This document shows, one piece after another, positions 25,002-34,335 of a DNA stretch of 64,000 bases. Both the position numbers and the translations under genes were made by a program. The stretch lies in the NCBI GenBank assembly GCA_031398975.1, contig JANNOI010000001.1, positions 1 to 64,000 of the forward strand. Reading direction: 5' to 3'. The notes beneath the pieces were generated by a model. That model worked only from the letters and a program-made list of their open reading frames with translations, searched no databases and was not told the origin of the DNA. Origin of the DNA: JAKFWI01 sp031398975 (GTDB lineage Bacteria > Pseudomonadota > Alphaproteobacteria > Caulobacterales > Aquidulcibacteraceae). Position 1 is the stretch's first letter. Every line of letters begins with the position of its first letter.

Positions 25002-26362
25002 TAGGCGCAGGCCTCGAACAGGCGCGCCATGTCCCCGCCCCACTCCCCGCGCCAGCGCGCCAGCAGACGCTCCGCCGGGGTCACGCCCGAGGCTGCGGTC
25101 TCGTCGAGTTCGGTGAGGAAGATCGTCTCATCGTCGCCGTGGCCGTTCAGGCGGGCGCGGCCTTTGAGCCCCTGGCGGGAGATTGCGAGCGCGGCGCGGG
25201 CGATGTCGAGCGCGCGGGCCCCGCGGATCGGCGCGCGCAGTCCCAGCGTCGGCACGGCCCGGCGCAGCGCCTCGCGATCCTCCCCCGTCCAGTCCCGCAC
25301 GAGGTCCCAGGCGGCGTCGAGGGCGGCCGCATCGTCGAAAATGCCTACCCAGAAGGCGGGCAGGGCGCACAATTGGCTCCAGGGGCCCGCGTCGGCGCCG
25401 CGCATCTCGAGGAACGTCTTCAGCCGCACCTCGGGGAAAATGGTCGTGAGGTGGTCCTCCCAGTCCGCAAGGGTAGGGACTTCGCCCGGCAGTTCGGGCA
25501 GCGCGCCCTTCAAAAAGTCCCGGAAGGAGCGGCCGGCCACGTTCAGATAGCCCCCGTCGCGGGCGACGAAATACATCGGCACATCCAGCGCGTACTCGGC
25601 GTAGGCCTCAAAGCCGAACCCGTCCTCGAACACGAAGGGCAGCATGCCGGTGCGGTCGGGGTCGGTGTCGGACCAGACGTGGGCGCGGTAGGAGAGGAAG
25701 CCGTTCGGGCGCCCTTCCGCGAAGGGGGAATTGGCGAACAGGGCGGTCGCGATCGGCTGCAGCGCCAGCGACACGCGGAACTTCTTCACCATGTCCGCTT
25801 CGGAGCCGAAATCGAGATTGGTCTGCACCGTGCAGGAGCGGAACATCATCTGATGCCCCAGCCGGCCCACTTTCGGCATGTAATTCTTCATGATTTCATA
25901 GCGGCCCTTGGGCATGAGCGGCGTTTCGGCGAGGCTCCATTGCGGGGAGAACCCAAGGCCCAGGAACGCGATCCCGAGGCCCCCGGCCACGTCGCGCACC
26001 TGCGCCAGGTGCTGGCCCACCTCCGCGCAGGTCTGGTGCAGGTGTTCGAGCGGCGCGCCCGAAAGCTCGAACTGCCCGCCCGGCTCCAGCGTGATCGAGG
26101 CGCCGTCCTGGCGCAGCGCGATGATGTGCTCCCCTTCGCGATAGGGGGTCCAGCCGTAGCGCGCCGCGAGCCCCTCCAGCAACGCGCCGATCCCGTCGGG
26201 TCCCTCGTAACGAACAGGCGCGAGGGTGGCGCTGCGGAAGCCGAATTTTTCGTGCTCGGTGCCTATGCGCCAGGCCGATTTCGGCTTGCAGCCGCTTTCG
26301 AGATGGGCGGCCAGCTGGCGGGGATCCTCGATCGGGGCTGTTTTTGGGTTCGTGTCCGCCAT
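24998..26362 (-). CDS. gshA: Glutamate-cysteine ligase, plant/alphaproteobacterial type
   Basis: 454-aa enzyme making gamma-glutamylcysteine, the first step of glutathione synthesis. The substrate-binding region RIGTEHEKFGF (about residues 32-42) and ITLEPGGQFELSGAPLEHLHQTC (about 90-112) match the group shared by plants and alphaproteobacteria. MFRSCTVQTNLDFGSEADM and FLEMRGADAGPW are further marks. I start at MADTNPKTAPIEDP rather than 22 codons upstream. The TTG start of the acetyltransferase overlaps its stop, so the two are coupled. Confidence 0.92.
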   Translation of the reverse strand: MADTNPKTAPIEDPRQLAAHLESGCKPKSAWRIGTEHEKFGFRSATLAPVRYEGPDGIGALLEGLAARYGWTPYREGEHIIALRQDGASITLEPGGQFELSGAPLEHLHQTCAEVGQHLAQVRDVAGGLGIAFLGLGFSPQWSLAETPLMPKGRYEIMKNYMPKVGRLGHQMMFRSCTVQTNLDFGSEADMVKKFRVSLALQPIATALFANSPFAEGRPNGFLSYRAHVWSDTDPDRTGMLPFVFEDGFGFEAYAEYALDVPMYFVARDGGYLNVAGRSFRDFLKGALPELPGEVPTLADWEDHLTTIFPEVRLKTFLEMRGADAGPWSQLCALPAFWVGIFDDAAALDAAWDLVRDWTGEDREALRRAVPTLGLRAPIRGARALDIARAALAISRQGLKGRARLNGHGDDETIFLTELDETAASGVTPAERLLARWRGEWGGDMARLFEACAY

Positions 26363-26478
26363 CGCGCCTGCGCTCTCCCCGGCCCGCCGTTGGACGCGGG
26401 CGCTCCTATCGGGCGAAGCCCAGCGCATTTGGGCGAGATCGCGGGCCGCCGCAAGCTCCGAGGCGCGGGGCGGGCCCG

Positions 26479-27132
26479 TCAGGCGCGCCGGGTTACCCGC
26501 TTGTGCGCGTACATCGCCTCGTCCGCCCGCGCGAGCGCGCTTTCGGCGCTCTCGGAGCGGGCCAGCGGGTGCACGCCGATCGAGGCGCTCAAGGGATGGA
26601 CTAGGCCCTCGTGCAGGAGCGGGGTTGCGGCGATCAGCTCTGCGAGGCTCAAGGCCTTGCGACGCGCCTCCTCGGCCCCGCTCTGGGCGAGGAGTACGCC
26701 GAATTCATCGCCCCCCAGACGGCCCACGGCGTCGGAATCGCGCACATTGTCCCGCAGCAGCCGCGCGACATGGATCAGCGCCGCATCGCCCACCGCGTGG
26801 CCGAAGCCGTCATTGAGCGCCTTGAACCGATCGAGATCGAGATAAACCACCGCCGCCTCCCCGCCATAGCGCTCCACGAAGGCGGCGTGGCGCTCCACCG
26901 CGCTCAGAAAGGCGCGGCGGTTGAGCACGGGGGCCAGCACGTCGGCGGCGGCCGCCGCCTGGGCTGCGGCCAGGCTCTCGGAAAGGGCCGCGCAGCGGGC
27001 CTGCGCCTCGGCGGCTTGGCGGGCGAGCGCGGCGAAGGCGTAGCGTTCCCGCGCGGAAAGGCGCTTCAGCGCCAGCCCGTAGCGCGCCGCCGCCGTCGCC
27101 AGGGGATCGTCCAGATCTTCGCTGCCGGCCAA
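26479..27132 (-). CDS. GGDEF diguanylate cyclase
   Basis: 217-aa cytosolic protein. An N-terminal coiled-coil-like helix (about residues 20-60) precedes a complete GGDEF domain. The signature RLGGDEFGVLL is intact, and RDSD five residues before it forms the RxxD product-inhibition site. An active, feedback-inhibited cyclase is likely. No sensor domain is present. It lies 116 bp upstream of gshA on the same strand and is divergent from purE. Confidence 0.88.
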   Translation of the reverse strand: MAGSEDLDDPLATAAARYGLALKRLSARERYAFAALARQAAEAQARCAALSESLAAAQAAAAADVLAPVLNRRAFLSAVERHAAFVERYGGEAAVVYLDLDRFKALNDGFGHAVGDAALIHVARLLRDNVRDSDAVGRLGGDEFGVLLAQSGAEEARRKALSLAELIAATPLLHEGLVHPLSASIGVHPLARSESAESALARADEAMYAHKRVTRRA

Positions 27133-27274
27133 TGCACGCGCCTCCTCGCCGCGCGCAAGCCTCGTTCACAAGGGTTAAGGCCGCGCTAAGCATAAAGCGC
27201 GCGGGGGTCGCGGGAGGGGGCGGCTTGCCTCGTCGTGGGCGCCTGCCCATAGTGCGCGATCACGTCCGCAAGGC

Positions 27275-27790
27275 ATGGCCATTTCAGGCGATCGCTCTCC
27301 GTCACCGCCCGTCGTCGTCGGCTTGATCATGGGCTCGGCGTCCGATTGGGCGACGATGGCGGGCGCCGCGGAGCGGCTCGAGGCGCTGGCGATCGGGTAC
27401 GAGGCGCGCATCGTCTCCGCCCACCGCACGCCGGAGCGGCTCTATGATTATGCCCGCACGGCCCGGGCGCGGGGGCTGAAAGTGCTGATCGCGGGGGCGG
27501 GCGGAGCCGCGCACCTGCCGGGCATGGCCGCGAGCCTCACGCCGCTGCCGGTGCTGGGCGTGCCGGTGCGCAGCGCCGCGCTAAACGGGTTGGACAGCCT
27601 GCTCTCCATCGTCCAGATGCCCAAGGGCGTGCCGGTGGGGACGCTGGCGATCGGGGAGGCGGGCGCGGCCAACGCCGCGCTCCTGGCCGCCGCCATCCTG
27701 GCGCTGAGCGATCCAGACCTCGCCGCGCGGCTCGACGCCTGGCGCGCCGCCCAGGCCGACGAGGTCCCGCTCGAGCCGCCCGCGCCATGA
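27275..27790 (+). CDS. purE: N5-carboxyaminoimidazole ribonucleotide mutase
   Basis: 171-aa class I PurE, which moves the carboxyl group of N5-CAIR to give CAIR in purine synthesis. The loop GLIMGSASDWATM (about residues 16-28), SAHRTPERLYDYA with its catalytic His, GAGGAAHLPGM and the QMPKGVPVGTLAIG segment are all present. It is followed after 10 bp by purK, the usual operon partner. Confidence 0.95.
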   Translation: MAISGDRSPSPPVVVGLIMGSASDWATMAGAAERLEALAIGYEARIVSAHRTPERLYDYARTARARGLKVLIAGAGGAAHLPGMAASLTPLPVLGVPVRSAALNGLDSLLSIVQMPKGVPVGTLAIGEAGAANAALLAAAILALSDPDLAARLDAWRAAQADEVPLEPPAP

Positions 27791-27800
27791 TGCGTGCGCC

Positions 27801-28907
27801 ATGATCCTGGCTCCGGGGGCGGTGATCGGCGTGCTGGGCGGGGGCCAATTGGGGCGGATGCTGGCGCTCGCGGCCGCGCGGCTCGGCTTCGACGCCCACA
27901 TTTTCGCGCCCGAGCCGGAAAGCCCCGCCGCCCGGGTCGCGGCCCGGGCCAGCGTCGCGGCTTATACCGACCTGCCGGCGCTGCGCGCCTTCGCCCGCGC
28001 ATGCGATGTGGTGACGTTCGAGTTCGAGAATGTGCCCGCCGCGAGCGTGGCCGCACTTTTGGAGGCCGGGGCGCCGGTGCGCCCAGGGGCGCGCGCCCTG
28101 GCGGTCGCCCAGGACCGGTTGGCGGAGAAGCGCTTCCTCCTGGAGCTGGGCCTGCCCACCGCCCCCCACCGGCCGGTCGAGTCCGAGGCCGATCTGCCCC
28201 CCGCCCTGGCCGAAATCGGCCTGCCGGCGATCCTGAAGGCCCAACGCCTGGGCTATGACGGCAAGGGCCAGGCGCGCATCGCCGAACCGGGCCACGCCGC
28301 CACCGCCTTCGCCGCGATCGGCGGGGGGCCTGCGATCCTGGAGGCGTTCGTGGATTTCGAGCGGGAGATCTCGATCGTCGCCGCGCGGGGCGCCGATGGC
28401 GCGTTCGCGCCGTACGGGCCTTGCGAGAACTGGCATGAGGGCGGAATGCTCCGCCGCACCCGCGCCCCGGCCGCCATCCCCGCGGCGCTCGCGGAAAAGG
28501 CCACGCAGGCTGCGCGCGCGGTGGCGGAGGCGCTCGACTATGTGGGCGTGCTGGCGGTGGAGTTTTTCGTCACCAAAGAAGGCGCGCTGATCACCAACGA
28601 ATTCGCCCCCCGGGTGCACAATAGCGGCCACTGGACCGCCGACGCCTGCGACGCAGGCCAGTTCGAGCAGCACGTGCGCGCCGTGGCCGGCTGGCCGCTG
28701 GGCGATCCGCGCGCGCGCTACGCGGCGGAGATGGAGAACCTGATCGGGGCCGACGCCGAACGCTGGCCGGCGCTGGCGGGCGAGGGGCAGGCGCGCGTGT
28801 GGCTCTATGGCAAGGGGGAGGCCCGGCCGGGGCGGAAGATGGGGCACGTCACCCGACTCGAACCCATGGTTTCCAAGACATTAAAAGACGATAGCGGGGG
28901 TCTCTGA
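27801..28907 (+). CDS. purK: N5-carboxyaminoimidazole ribonucleotide synthase
   Basis: 368-aa ATP-grasp enzyme that carboxylates AIR to N5-CAIR using bicarbonate and ATP. The N-terminal GVLGGGQLGRMLALAA (about residues 10-25), ILKAQRLGYDGKGQARI, and the metal-binding LITNEFAPRVHNSGHWT (about 256-272) are characteristic. Its product is the substrate of the adjacent PurE. The length is normal. Confidence 0.95.
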   Translation: MILAPGAVIGVLGGGQLGRMLALAAARLGFDAHIFAPEPESPAARVAARASVAAYTDLPALRAFARACDVVTFEFENVPAASVAALLEAGAPVRPGARALAVAQDRLAEKRFLLELGLPTAPHRPVESEADLPPALAEIGLPAILKAQRLGYDGKGQARIAEPGHAATAFAAIGGGPAILEAFVDFEREISIVAARGADGAFAPYGPCENWHEGGMLRRTRAPAAIPAALAEKATQAARAVAEALDYVGVLAVEFFVTKEGALITNEFAPRVHNSGHWTADACDAGQFEQHVRAVAGWPLGDPRARYAAEMENLIGADAERWPALAGEGQARVWLYGKGEARPGRKMGHVTRLEPMVSKTLKDDSGGL

Positions 28908-29042
28908 AGTTATCACCATGGTTAAATCCTGCTAACTTCTAATATGTTCAAAAAAAGGCGCGGTGAATACGCTTCATTAATTGCAATCCTATAGGGTCCC
29001 CTTGTCTGGTGAAGGTTGTCGGGTGTGGCGACCGGCTGGGCG

Positions 29043-29068
29043 CGAGTAACACACTCGACACAAGGGAG
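29043..29068 (+). promoter_or_regulatory. Leader hairpin and ribosome site of the Flp pilin gene
   Basis: CGAGT-AACAC-ACTCG forms a small hairpin just before an AAGGGAG ribosome site placed 6 nt from the pilin ATG. The 120 bp further upstream are AT-rich for this genome and probably contain the promoter. Confidence 0.4.
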
Positions 29069-29074
29069 ACGACA

Positions 29075-29248
29075 ATGAAGAAGTTCTTCAAGAACAAGTC
29101 CGGCGCGACCGCCATCGAATACGGCCTGATCGCCGCTCTGATCGCGGTGGGCATCATCGGTGCGGCGACCACGCTGGGTACGAACATCAGCGGCACGTTC
29201 AGTGCGGTTGGTACCCGCCTCGCCACCGAGAGCGCGAAAGCCAACTAA
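29075..29248 (+). CDS. Flp-type IVb pilin
   Basis: 57-aa prepilin. The leader MKKFFKNKSG is cut after Gly10 by a CpaA-type peptidase; the mature protein starts ATAIEYGLIAALIAVGIIGAA with Glu at position +5, required for assembly. A hydrophobic helix fills the rest, ending in a short polar tail. Flp pilins build the tight-adherence (Tad) pilus used for surface attachment, as in Caulobacter. None of the cpa/tad assembly genes lies nearby, so this is a detached pilin gene. The start at 29075 is fixed by AAGGGAG. Confidence 0.92.
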   Translation: MKKFFKNKSGATAIEYGLIAALIAVGIIGAATTLGTNISGTFSAVGTRLATESAKAN

Positions 29249-29290
29249 GACCGCGACAACGCCGGCAAAGATCGGCGGTATTAACTATCA

Positions 29291-29314
29291 GAAGCCGCCC
29301 CTAGGGGCGGCTTC
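29291..29314. terminator. Perfect 24-bp palindrome, bidirectional terminator
   Basis: GAAGCCGCCCCT pairs completely with AGGGGCGGCTTC, followed by TTATGTTTT on the plus strand. It stands between the pilin gene and the convergent acyl-CoA dehydrogenase gene, and can end both transcripts. Confidence 0.8.
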
Positions 29315-29327
29315 TTATGTTTTGGCC

Positions 29328-30521
29328 TCAGAGGAACGGCACCAGGCCCAGGCGGAGCATGTCGCGCGTGAAGTCGCACGCGTAGCCGACCCAGGCGTCG
29401 TTCAAGAACTTGCCGGCCTTGTATTCTCGGGTCACGCCATAGCCGCCCAGCACCTCCACGGTTTTCTCCGCGGTCTTGATGGCGGCGTCCACCGCCATGG
29501 ATTTCGCCGCCGGCGCGCGAATCGTGCAGGCGGTCATCGGGTCGCTGTCGGCCATATAGGCCGCCTCCCACACGACGAGCCGCGCGGCGTGCACGTCGAC
29601 AGCCATGTCCGCGAGCTTCAGGCCCACCGCCTGGTGGGCGATGATCGGCTTGCCCCAGCTCTTGCGCAGCTTCGCGTACTCGACGGCATACTCCTTCGCC
29701 GCCCGCGCCAACCCCACAAAGCACGCCGCGAGCCCGATCGGCATATAGGCGCAGCCGCCGAATAGGGCCATCGCCGCGCCCTCCTCGCCGAGGCGGTCCT
29801 CCACCGGCACGATCACATTGTCGAAAAAGATCTGCGCGTGGTGGGAGGTATGCCAGCCCAGCAGCGCGGTGGGCTCCGCAAAGCTCAGGCCCGGCGCGCC
29901 GGCGGGCACGACGAAGATCGTCAGCGTCTCGGCCAGCGGGCGGTCAAGGCTCGTGCGCGCCATCACGAAATAAAGGTCCGCCGCCCCGCCATTGGTGACG
30001 AAGGCCGATTTCGCGCCGTTAAGCACGTAATGATCCCCCTCCCGGCGGGCCAGCGTGCGCACGCCGAGCGCGGGGTTCGGGTCGGGGTTGAAGAGGTCGG
30101 AGCCCGCGACGTCGGGCTCGCTCAGCGCCCCGCTCAGCAGGACGGGTTCGGAAGCGAGCGGGCGCAGCCAGCGCTCCTTCTGCTCCGGCGTGCCGCCGGC
30201 GGTGACGAGCTGCGTCATCGTGGCGGTGAGGCTGAACAGGTCTGCCGCCACCGCGATGTCCACCGCCGCGATCTCCTCCAACAGGATCGCCAGATCAATG
30301 CAGGGCCTGCCGAGCCCGCCATAGGCCTCCGGGATGAGCAGTCCGAGGAACCCCGCCTCCGCGCCCGCGGCCAGGATTTCGCGCCCCGCCTGATGCACGA
30401 TGGCCTTGTCGAACCTGCTCTTTTCCATCCGCGCCACGCCGGGGCGCACGACCCGCTCGGCGAAGTCGCGCGCGGTGGTTTGCAGGAGCTTCTGTTCCGT
30501 GGTCAGCGAAAAATCGATCAT
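29328..30521 (-). CDS. Acyl-CoA dehydrogenase
   Basis: 397-aa FAD enzyme of the acyl-CoA dehydrogenase family: an N-terminal helical domain, a middle beta domain (DVAGSDLFNPDP; GAKSAFVTNGGAADLYFVMA) and a C-terminal helical domain ending VLGGYGVTREYKAGKFLNDAWV. It oxidises an acyl-CoA and passes electrons to ETF. The chain type cannot be told. It lies 83 bp after the FAH-family gene's stop... on the same strand and may be the last gene of the ring-degradation island, or independent. Confidence 0.88.
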   Translation of the reverse strand: MIDFSLTTEQKLLQTTARDFAERVVRPGVARMEKSRFDKAIVHQAGREILAAGAEAGFLGLLIPEAYGGLGRPCIDLAILLEEIAAVDIAVAADLFSLTATMTQLVTAGGTPEQKERWLRPLASEPVLLSGALSEPDVAGSDLFNPDPNPALGVRTLARREGDHYVLNGAKSAFVTNGGAADLYFVMARTSLDRPLAETLTIFVVPAGAPGLSFAEPTALLGWHTSHHAQIFFDNVIVPVEDRLGEEGAAMALFGGCAYMPIGLAACFVGLARAAKEYAVEYAKLRKSWGKPIIAHQAVGLKLADMAVDVHAARLVVWEAAYMADSDPMTACTIRAPAAKSMAVDAAIKTAEKTVEVLGGYGVTREYKAGKFLNDAWVGYACDFTRDMLRLGLVPFL

Positions 30522-30604
30522 GGGCTAATGTTCGCCCGCCGGGCGCGCACGCAAAGCGCTTTTGTCGGCCCACGCCATAACCGGGGCAGTCGATGGGCGC
30601 GGGC

Positions 30605-31471
30605 TCAGGCCTCTTTCTCTACCACCTCGTCCACCACCACATTGCGCAGCCGCCCCAGCCCCTCGATCTCCACCGCCACCTCCTGGCCCGGCTGCAGCCA
30701 GAGCGGCGGATCGAAGCTTGCGCCCGAGCCGGGGGGCGAGCCGGTGGAGAGGATGTCTCCCGGATAGAGGGTGGTCGCGCGCGAGAAGATCTCGATCAGG
30801 CGCCCGATCGGATGAATCAGGTCCGCGGTGGAGCCGTCCTGGCGGAGCGCGCCGTCTACCAGGGTGCGGATGCGCAGGCGGCCGGGATCGTCGATCTCAT
30901 CCGCCGTGGTGAGCCAGGGGCCGATCGGGCCGAACGTGTCGCAGCCCTTGGCGAGGATCAGCCGGTCCGGCGCGATCATCTCCCGTACGGTGACGTCGTT
31001 GACGATCACATAGCCCCCGATCACGGCGCGCGCTTCGCCTGCGCGCACGTTGCGGCAGCGCCGGCCGATCACGATTCCGAGCTCGCCCTCATAATCGAGG
31101 CTCGCATAGCCGCGCGGGCGGACGATCGCGGCGTCGGGTCCGATCACGCAGCCGGGGGGCTTCATGAAGCAGGCCGGCAGCGCCCCCCGTGCGGCGCCCA
31201 CCTCGCGGGCATGGGCGGCGTAATTGAGACCCACGGCGTAGAAGGCGTTGGGGCGGGGGATGGGCGCTGCGAGGCGCGCGGCGGCCAGGGACGTTCGGGG
31301 CGCACGCTCGGCGGCGCGCCGGGCCGCCTCCAGCGCGCTTTCCCCGCCCTCCAGCAGCGCGATCATGTCGCGCGGCATGGCCGGATCGGCGGCGTTGAGA
31401 TCGGCGAGCCCGTCCTCAAGCACTGCGCCGAGCCTCAGGCCGTCCCCCGCCGCGAATGCGCAGAGTTTCAC
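30605..31471 (-). CDS. Fumarylacetoacetate hydrolase (FAH) family enzyme
   Basis: 288-aa enzyme of the FAH superfamily, which hydrolyses C-C bonds of, or hydrates/isomerises, acylpyruvates from aromatic breakdown. Metal-site marks are DYEGELGIVIGR (about residues 128-139) and VIVNDVTVREM. The C-terminal LSTGSPPGSG loop follows. It lies 27 bp after the MDR gene on the same strand. Together with the NicX-like gene upstream it points to a ring-catabolic operon. The exact substrate is unknown. Confidence 0.85.
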   Translation of the reverse strand: MKLCAFAAGDGLRLGAVLEDGLADLNAADPAMPRDMIALLEGGESALEAARRAAERAPRTSLAAARLAAPIPRPNAFYAVGLNYAAHAREVGAARGALPACFMKPPGCVIGPDAAIVRPRGYASLDYEGELGIVIGRRCRNVRAGEARAVIGGYVIVNDVTVREMIAPDRLILAKGCDTFGPIGPWLTTADEIDDPGRLRIRTLVDGALRQDGSTADLIHPIGRLIEIFSRATTLYPGDILSTGSPPGSGASFDPPLWLQPGQEVAVEIEGLGRLRNVVVDEVVEKEA

Positions 31472-31498
31472 GTCACGCGCCCCCGGGTCTTCGGGGCC

Positions 31499-32446
31499 TC
31501 AAGCCACCTTCAGCACGATCTTGCCCACCGCCCGGCCCGAGGCGCTCAGCGTGTGCGCGGCCTTAACCTCCTCCAGCGGCAGCACGGTGCGGACATTGGC
31601 GGAAAGCGCCCCGCGCTCGGCCATGTCGCGCAGGGTGTCGAGCAGCTGGGGCTCGTTGTCGAACATCACGACCTTCACCTGGCAGCCATAGCGGGCCGAC
31701 ATCGCCTCGCGGTTCTCCATCTCCGTCTTGTCCCCCCGCAGCACGACGAGGATGGCGCCGCCCGGCTTCATCACCTCATAGGTCGCGAGGTTGGCCTCCC
31801 CGCCCACCGTATCGATCGCGAGATCGACGTCCTTCAGAACGGTGCGGAAATCGGTGGTCTTGTAGTCGATCACCTGATCGGCGCCCAAGGCTTTGACGGC
31901 CTCGACATTGGCGGTGCTGGTGGTGGCGGCCACGCGCGCGCCCAAGGCCTTGGCGATCTGGATCGCGGCCCCGCCGACCCCGCCCGAGCCTGCATGCACG
32001 AACACCGTCTGGCCTGGCTGAAGCCCGCCGAGCGTAGTCAGCGCAAACAGCGCCGTCTGGCCCACCATCGGCAGGGCGGCCGCGTCCTCGAAGCTCAGAA
32101 CGGCAGGCATCGGGCGCACGAGGCCCGCGTCCACCGCCAGATATTCCGCATACGTCCCGCCCTGCATTGGGGTTACGAGGCCGAACACCTTCTGCCCCGG
32201 CGCAAGTGTCGTTACGCCCTCGCCGACCTCCACCACCTCCCCGGCATAATCGCAGCCCAGCGTGTGGGGCAGCGTGAGGGGGTAGAACGCCGCCAGCCAG
32301 CCGGAGCGGATCTTGACGTCGAACGGGTTCACCCCCGCGGCGCGGATGCGGATCAGGGCCTGGCCTGGGCCGGGTGTCGGGGTCGGGACGTCGCGCACTT
32401 CGAGCGCGTCGAGGCCGCCATAATTCTGGATCTGCACCGCCTTCAT
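31499..32446 (-). CDS. NADP-dependent MDR oxidoreductase (quinone oxidoreductase type)
   Basis: 315-aa zinc-free medium-chain reductase. The N-terminal GroES-like domain has RAAGVNPFDVKIRSG, and the Rossmann nucleotide site is VHAGSGGVGGAAIQIAKALGA (about residues 142-162, broken as V-HAGSGGVGG). Relatives reduce quinones or alpha,beta-unsaturated carbonyls with NADPH. It is 33 bp downstream of a second MDR gene, so the pair probably acts in the same pathway. Confidence 0.85.
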   Translation of the reverse strand: MKAVQIQNYGGLDALEVRDVPTPTPGPGQALIRIRAAGVNPFDVKIRSGWLAAFYPLTLPHTLGCDYAGEVVEVGEGVTTLAPGQKVFGLVTPMQGGTYAEYLAVDAGLVRPMPAVLSFEDAAALPMVGQTALFALTTLGGLQPGQTVFVHAGSGGVGGAAIQIAKALGARVAATTSTANVEAVKALGADQVIDYKTTDFRTVLKDVDLAIDTVGGEANLATYEVMKPGGAILVVLRGDKTEMENREAMSARYGCQVKVVMFDNEPQLLDTLRDMAERGALSANVRTVLPLEEVKAAHTLSASGRAVGKIVLKVA

Positions 32447-32479
32447 GAAACCGCCCTTTCGATCGTGAACCCGACAATC

Positions 32480-33490
32480 CTAAACCTTGACCACCTGCTT
32501 GCCGACCGGGCCGCTGCTGAACAGGGCGGCGAAGGCATGAGGCGTTCGCTCGAACCCCTCGGTGATGGACTGGAAGGGCGCCAGCGCGCCCTCGCGCACC
32601 CAGGCGGCCATAATGTTTGAGACTTCGGGAAAGCGCGCGGCGTAATCGGCCACGAGGAAGCCCATCAGGCGCGCCCGCTTGAGGATCAGATGATAATTCG
32701 GGCGCGGGGCGAGGTCCTGCGCGCCGGGGGCGGCGTTGTAATCGGCGATCGTGCCGACGAGGGCCACCCGGGCGTGCACGGCGAGGTGGGCGAGCACCGC
32801 GTCATAGATCGGCCCCCCGACCAGATCGAGGAACACGTCCACCCCCTTCGGCGCGGCGGCGGCGACGGCGGCGCCAAGGTCGGGGGCGGTTTCGTAGTCG
32901 ATCGCGTGGTCCACCCCCACCTGGTCCCGCAGGAAGGCGATCTGGGCGGGGCCCCCGGCCACGCCCACCACGGTGCAGCCCTTGAGCTTGGCGATCTGGG
33001 CCGCGGTGGAGCCGACCGCCCCCGCCGCCGCCGAGATGGCGACCACGTCCCCCGCCTTCGCCGCAGCAAGATCGAGCAGCGCGAGATACGCCGCCAAGCC
33101 CGAGGGGCCCAGCACGCCCAGGCTCAGCGGCGCGGGGCCGAGCGTGGGGTCGATCCGGCGCAAGCCCTCGCCCGCCACGACCGCGACCTCCCGCCAGCCA
33201 AGCTCGCCCGCCACCAGCGTCCCCTCCTCGAGACCTGGATAGCGCGACCGCGTGACCACCCCGACGCCCCGCCCGATCATCACCGAGCCGAGCGGCAGTT
33301 GGGGCGCACGCGCGGCGTCCCCGCTGATGCGCAGCCGCGGGAAAGGGTCCATCGACAGATACTGGACCGCCACCTCGACCTCGCCCTCGCCCAGCGCCGC
33401 AGCGGGGAGTTCGGCCAGGCGGAACAGGTCCGGCGCGGGCGGCCCCTCGGCGTAGCGCGTCAGCAGAAAGGCCCGCCCGCCCCCGCTCAT
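32480..33490 (-). CDS. NADP-dependent MDR reductase, CurA/prostaglandin-reductase type
   Basis: 336-aa MDR-family enzyme of the double-bond reductase branch. SMDPFPRLRISGD near residue 46 and the Rossmann motif VAISAAAGAVGSTAAQIAKLKG (in about residues 148-168) are typical, as is the late NYHLILKRARLMGFLVADY stretch. It would reduce enones. Its start overlaps the alpha/beta hydrolase stop by 4 bp, showing translational coupling within the island. Confidence 0.85.
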   Translation of the reverse strand: MSGGGRAFLLTRYAEGPPAPDLFRLAELPAAALGEGEVEVAVQYLSMDPFPRLRISGDAARAPQLPLGSVMIGRGVGVVTRSRYPGLEEGTLVAGELGWREVAVVAGEGLRRIDPTLGPAPLSLGVLGPSGLAAYLALLDLAAAKAGDVVAISAAAGAVGSTAAQIAKLKGCTVVGVAGGPAQIAFLRDQVGVDHAIDYETAPDLGAAVAAAAPKGVDVFLDLVGGPIYDAVLAHLAVHARVALVGTIADYNAAPGAQDLAPRPNYHLILKRARLMGFLVADYAARFPEVSNIMAAWVREGALAPFQSITEGFERTPHAFAALFSSGPVGKQVVKV

Positions 33491-34335
33491 GCCGGGGAGG
33501 CCTCGGGCGTGCGCCGGCGCGTCAGCGTCATCAGGAAATCGAGCACGGCGGCGTTGAAGCCCTCGGGGTTCTCGAGGTTGCTGATATGGCCGGTCTGTTC
33601 CAGCGCCACGAAGCGGTGGTCGGGGATGAGGCGCGCCATGTCGCGCGCGATCTCGATCTTGGCGATGCGGTCCTCGGTTCCGTTGATCACCAGGGTGGGG
33701 GCGGCGATGTCGGCGTAGGAAACGAAGCCGCGATAGCGGGTCACCGCGTCCAGCGTCTTGATGTAGGAGGGCGCGTGCAGTCGGGAGAGGCTGTCGATCA
33801 GGCGCGCCATGGCCGCCGCGCTGATATGGGGGCCGGCGACGGCGCGGGCCATGTCGGGGGCGAGGTCGGCGGGGGTCTTGCCCTCGAGCAGGGGCTGTTT
33901 GCGCTGGCGCAGCACCTCTTCGATCTTGGCGGGATCGGTGGCGTCGGGGTGGTTGGCGCTCGTATCGGCGAGCGTCAGCGAGCGCACGCGCCGGGGGTGG
34001 CGGCCGTAGAAATCGAGCGCGATCCGCCCGCCCATGGAGAGGCCCACAAGATCGGCCCGCTCGACCTCGAAATGGTCGAGTACGCCCAGCAGGTCGCGGG
34101 AGAAATCGGCGAAGTCGAGGGGCCCCTCATAATCGTCGCTGTCGCCATAGCCGCGCGCGTCCCAGGCGGCGGTGCGGAAATGGCGCCCGAACGCCTCCAC
34201 CTGGTCCCGCCAGATGGAGCGGTCGCTGCCGATGCCATGCAGCAGCACCACCAGGCCGTCCTCGCCCTCGCGCGCCTGCTCGCCCGCGACGTCGAGCGCG
34301 AGCGCGGGCTTCTGCCCCACCCGGATCGTCCGCAT
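33487..34335 (-). CDS. Alpha/beta hydrolase coupled to the NicX-like dioxygenase (NicD candidate)
   Basis: 282-aa alpha/beta hydrolase. HGIGSDRSIW forms the oxyanion loop, GLSMGG holds the nucleophile Ser100, NGTEDRIAKI carries the acid and QTGHISNLENP the catalytic His (about 257). In nicotinate degradation, N-formylmaleamate made by NicX is hydrolysed by NicD, an alpha/beta hydrolase. Here the hydrolase ATG overlaps the nicX-like stop by one base (TGATG). That coupling makes a NicD role plausible, though 3-oxoadipate enol-lactonases look similar. Confidence 0.82.
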   Translation of the reverse strand: MRTIRVGQKPALALDVAGEQAREGEDGLVVLLHGIGSDRSIWRDQVEAFGRHFRTAAWDARGYGDSDDYEGPLDFADFSRDLLGVLDHFEVERADLVGLSMGGRIALDFYGRHPRRVRSLTLADTSANHPDATDPAKIEEVLRQRKQPLLEGKTPADLAPDMARAVAGPHISAAAMARLIDSLSRLHAPSYIKTLDAVTRYRGFVSYADIAAPTLVINGTEDRIAKIEIARDMARLIPDHRFVALEQTGHISNLENPEGFNAAVLDFLMTLTRRRTPEASPA

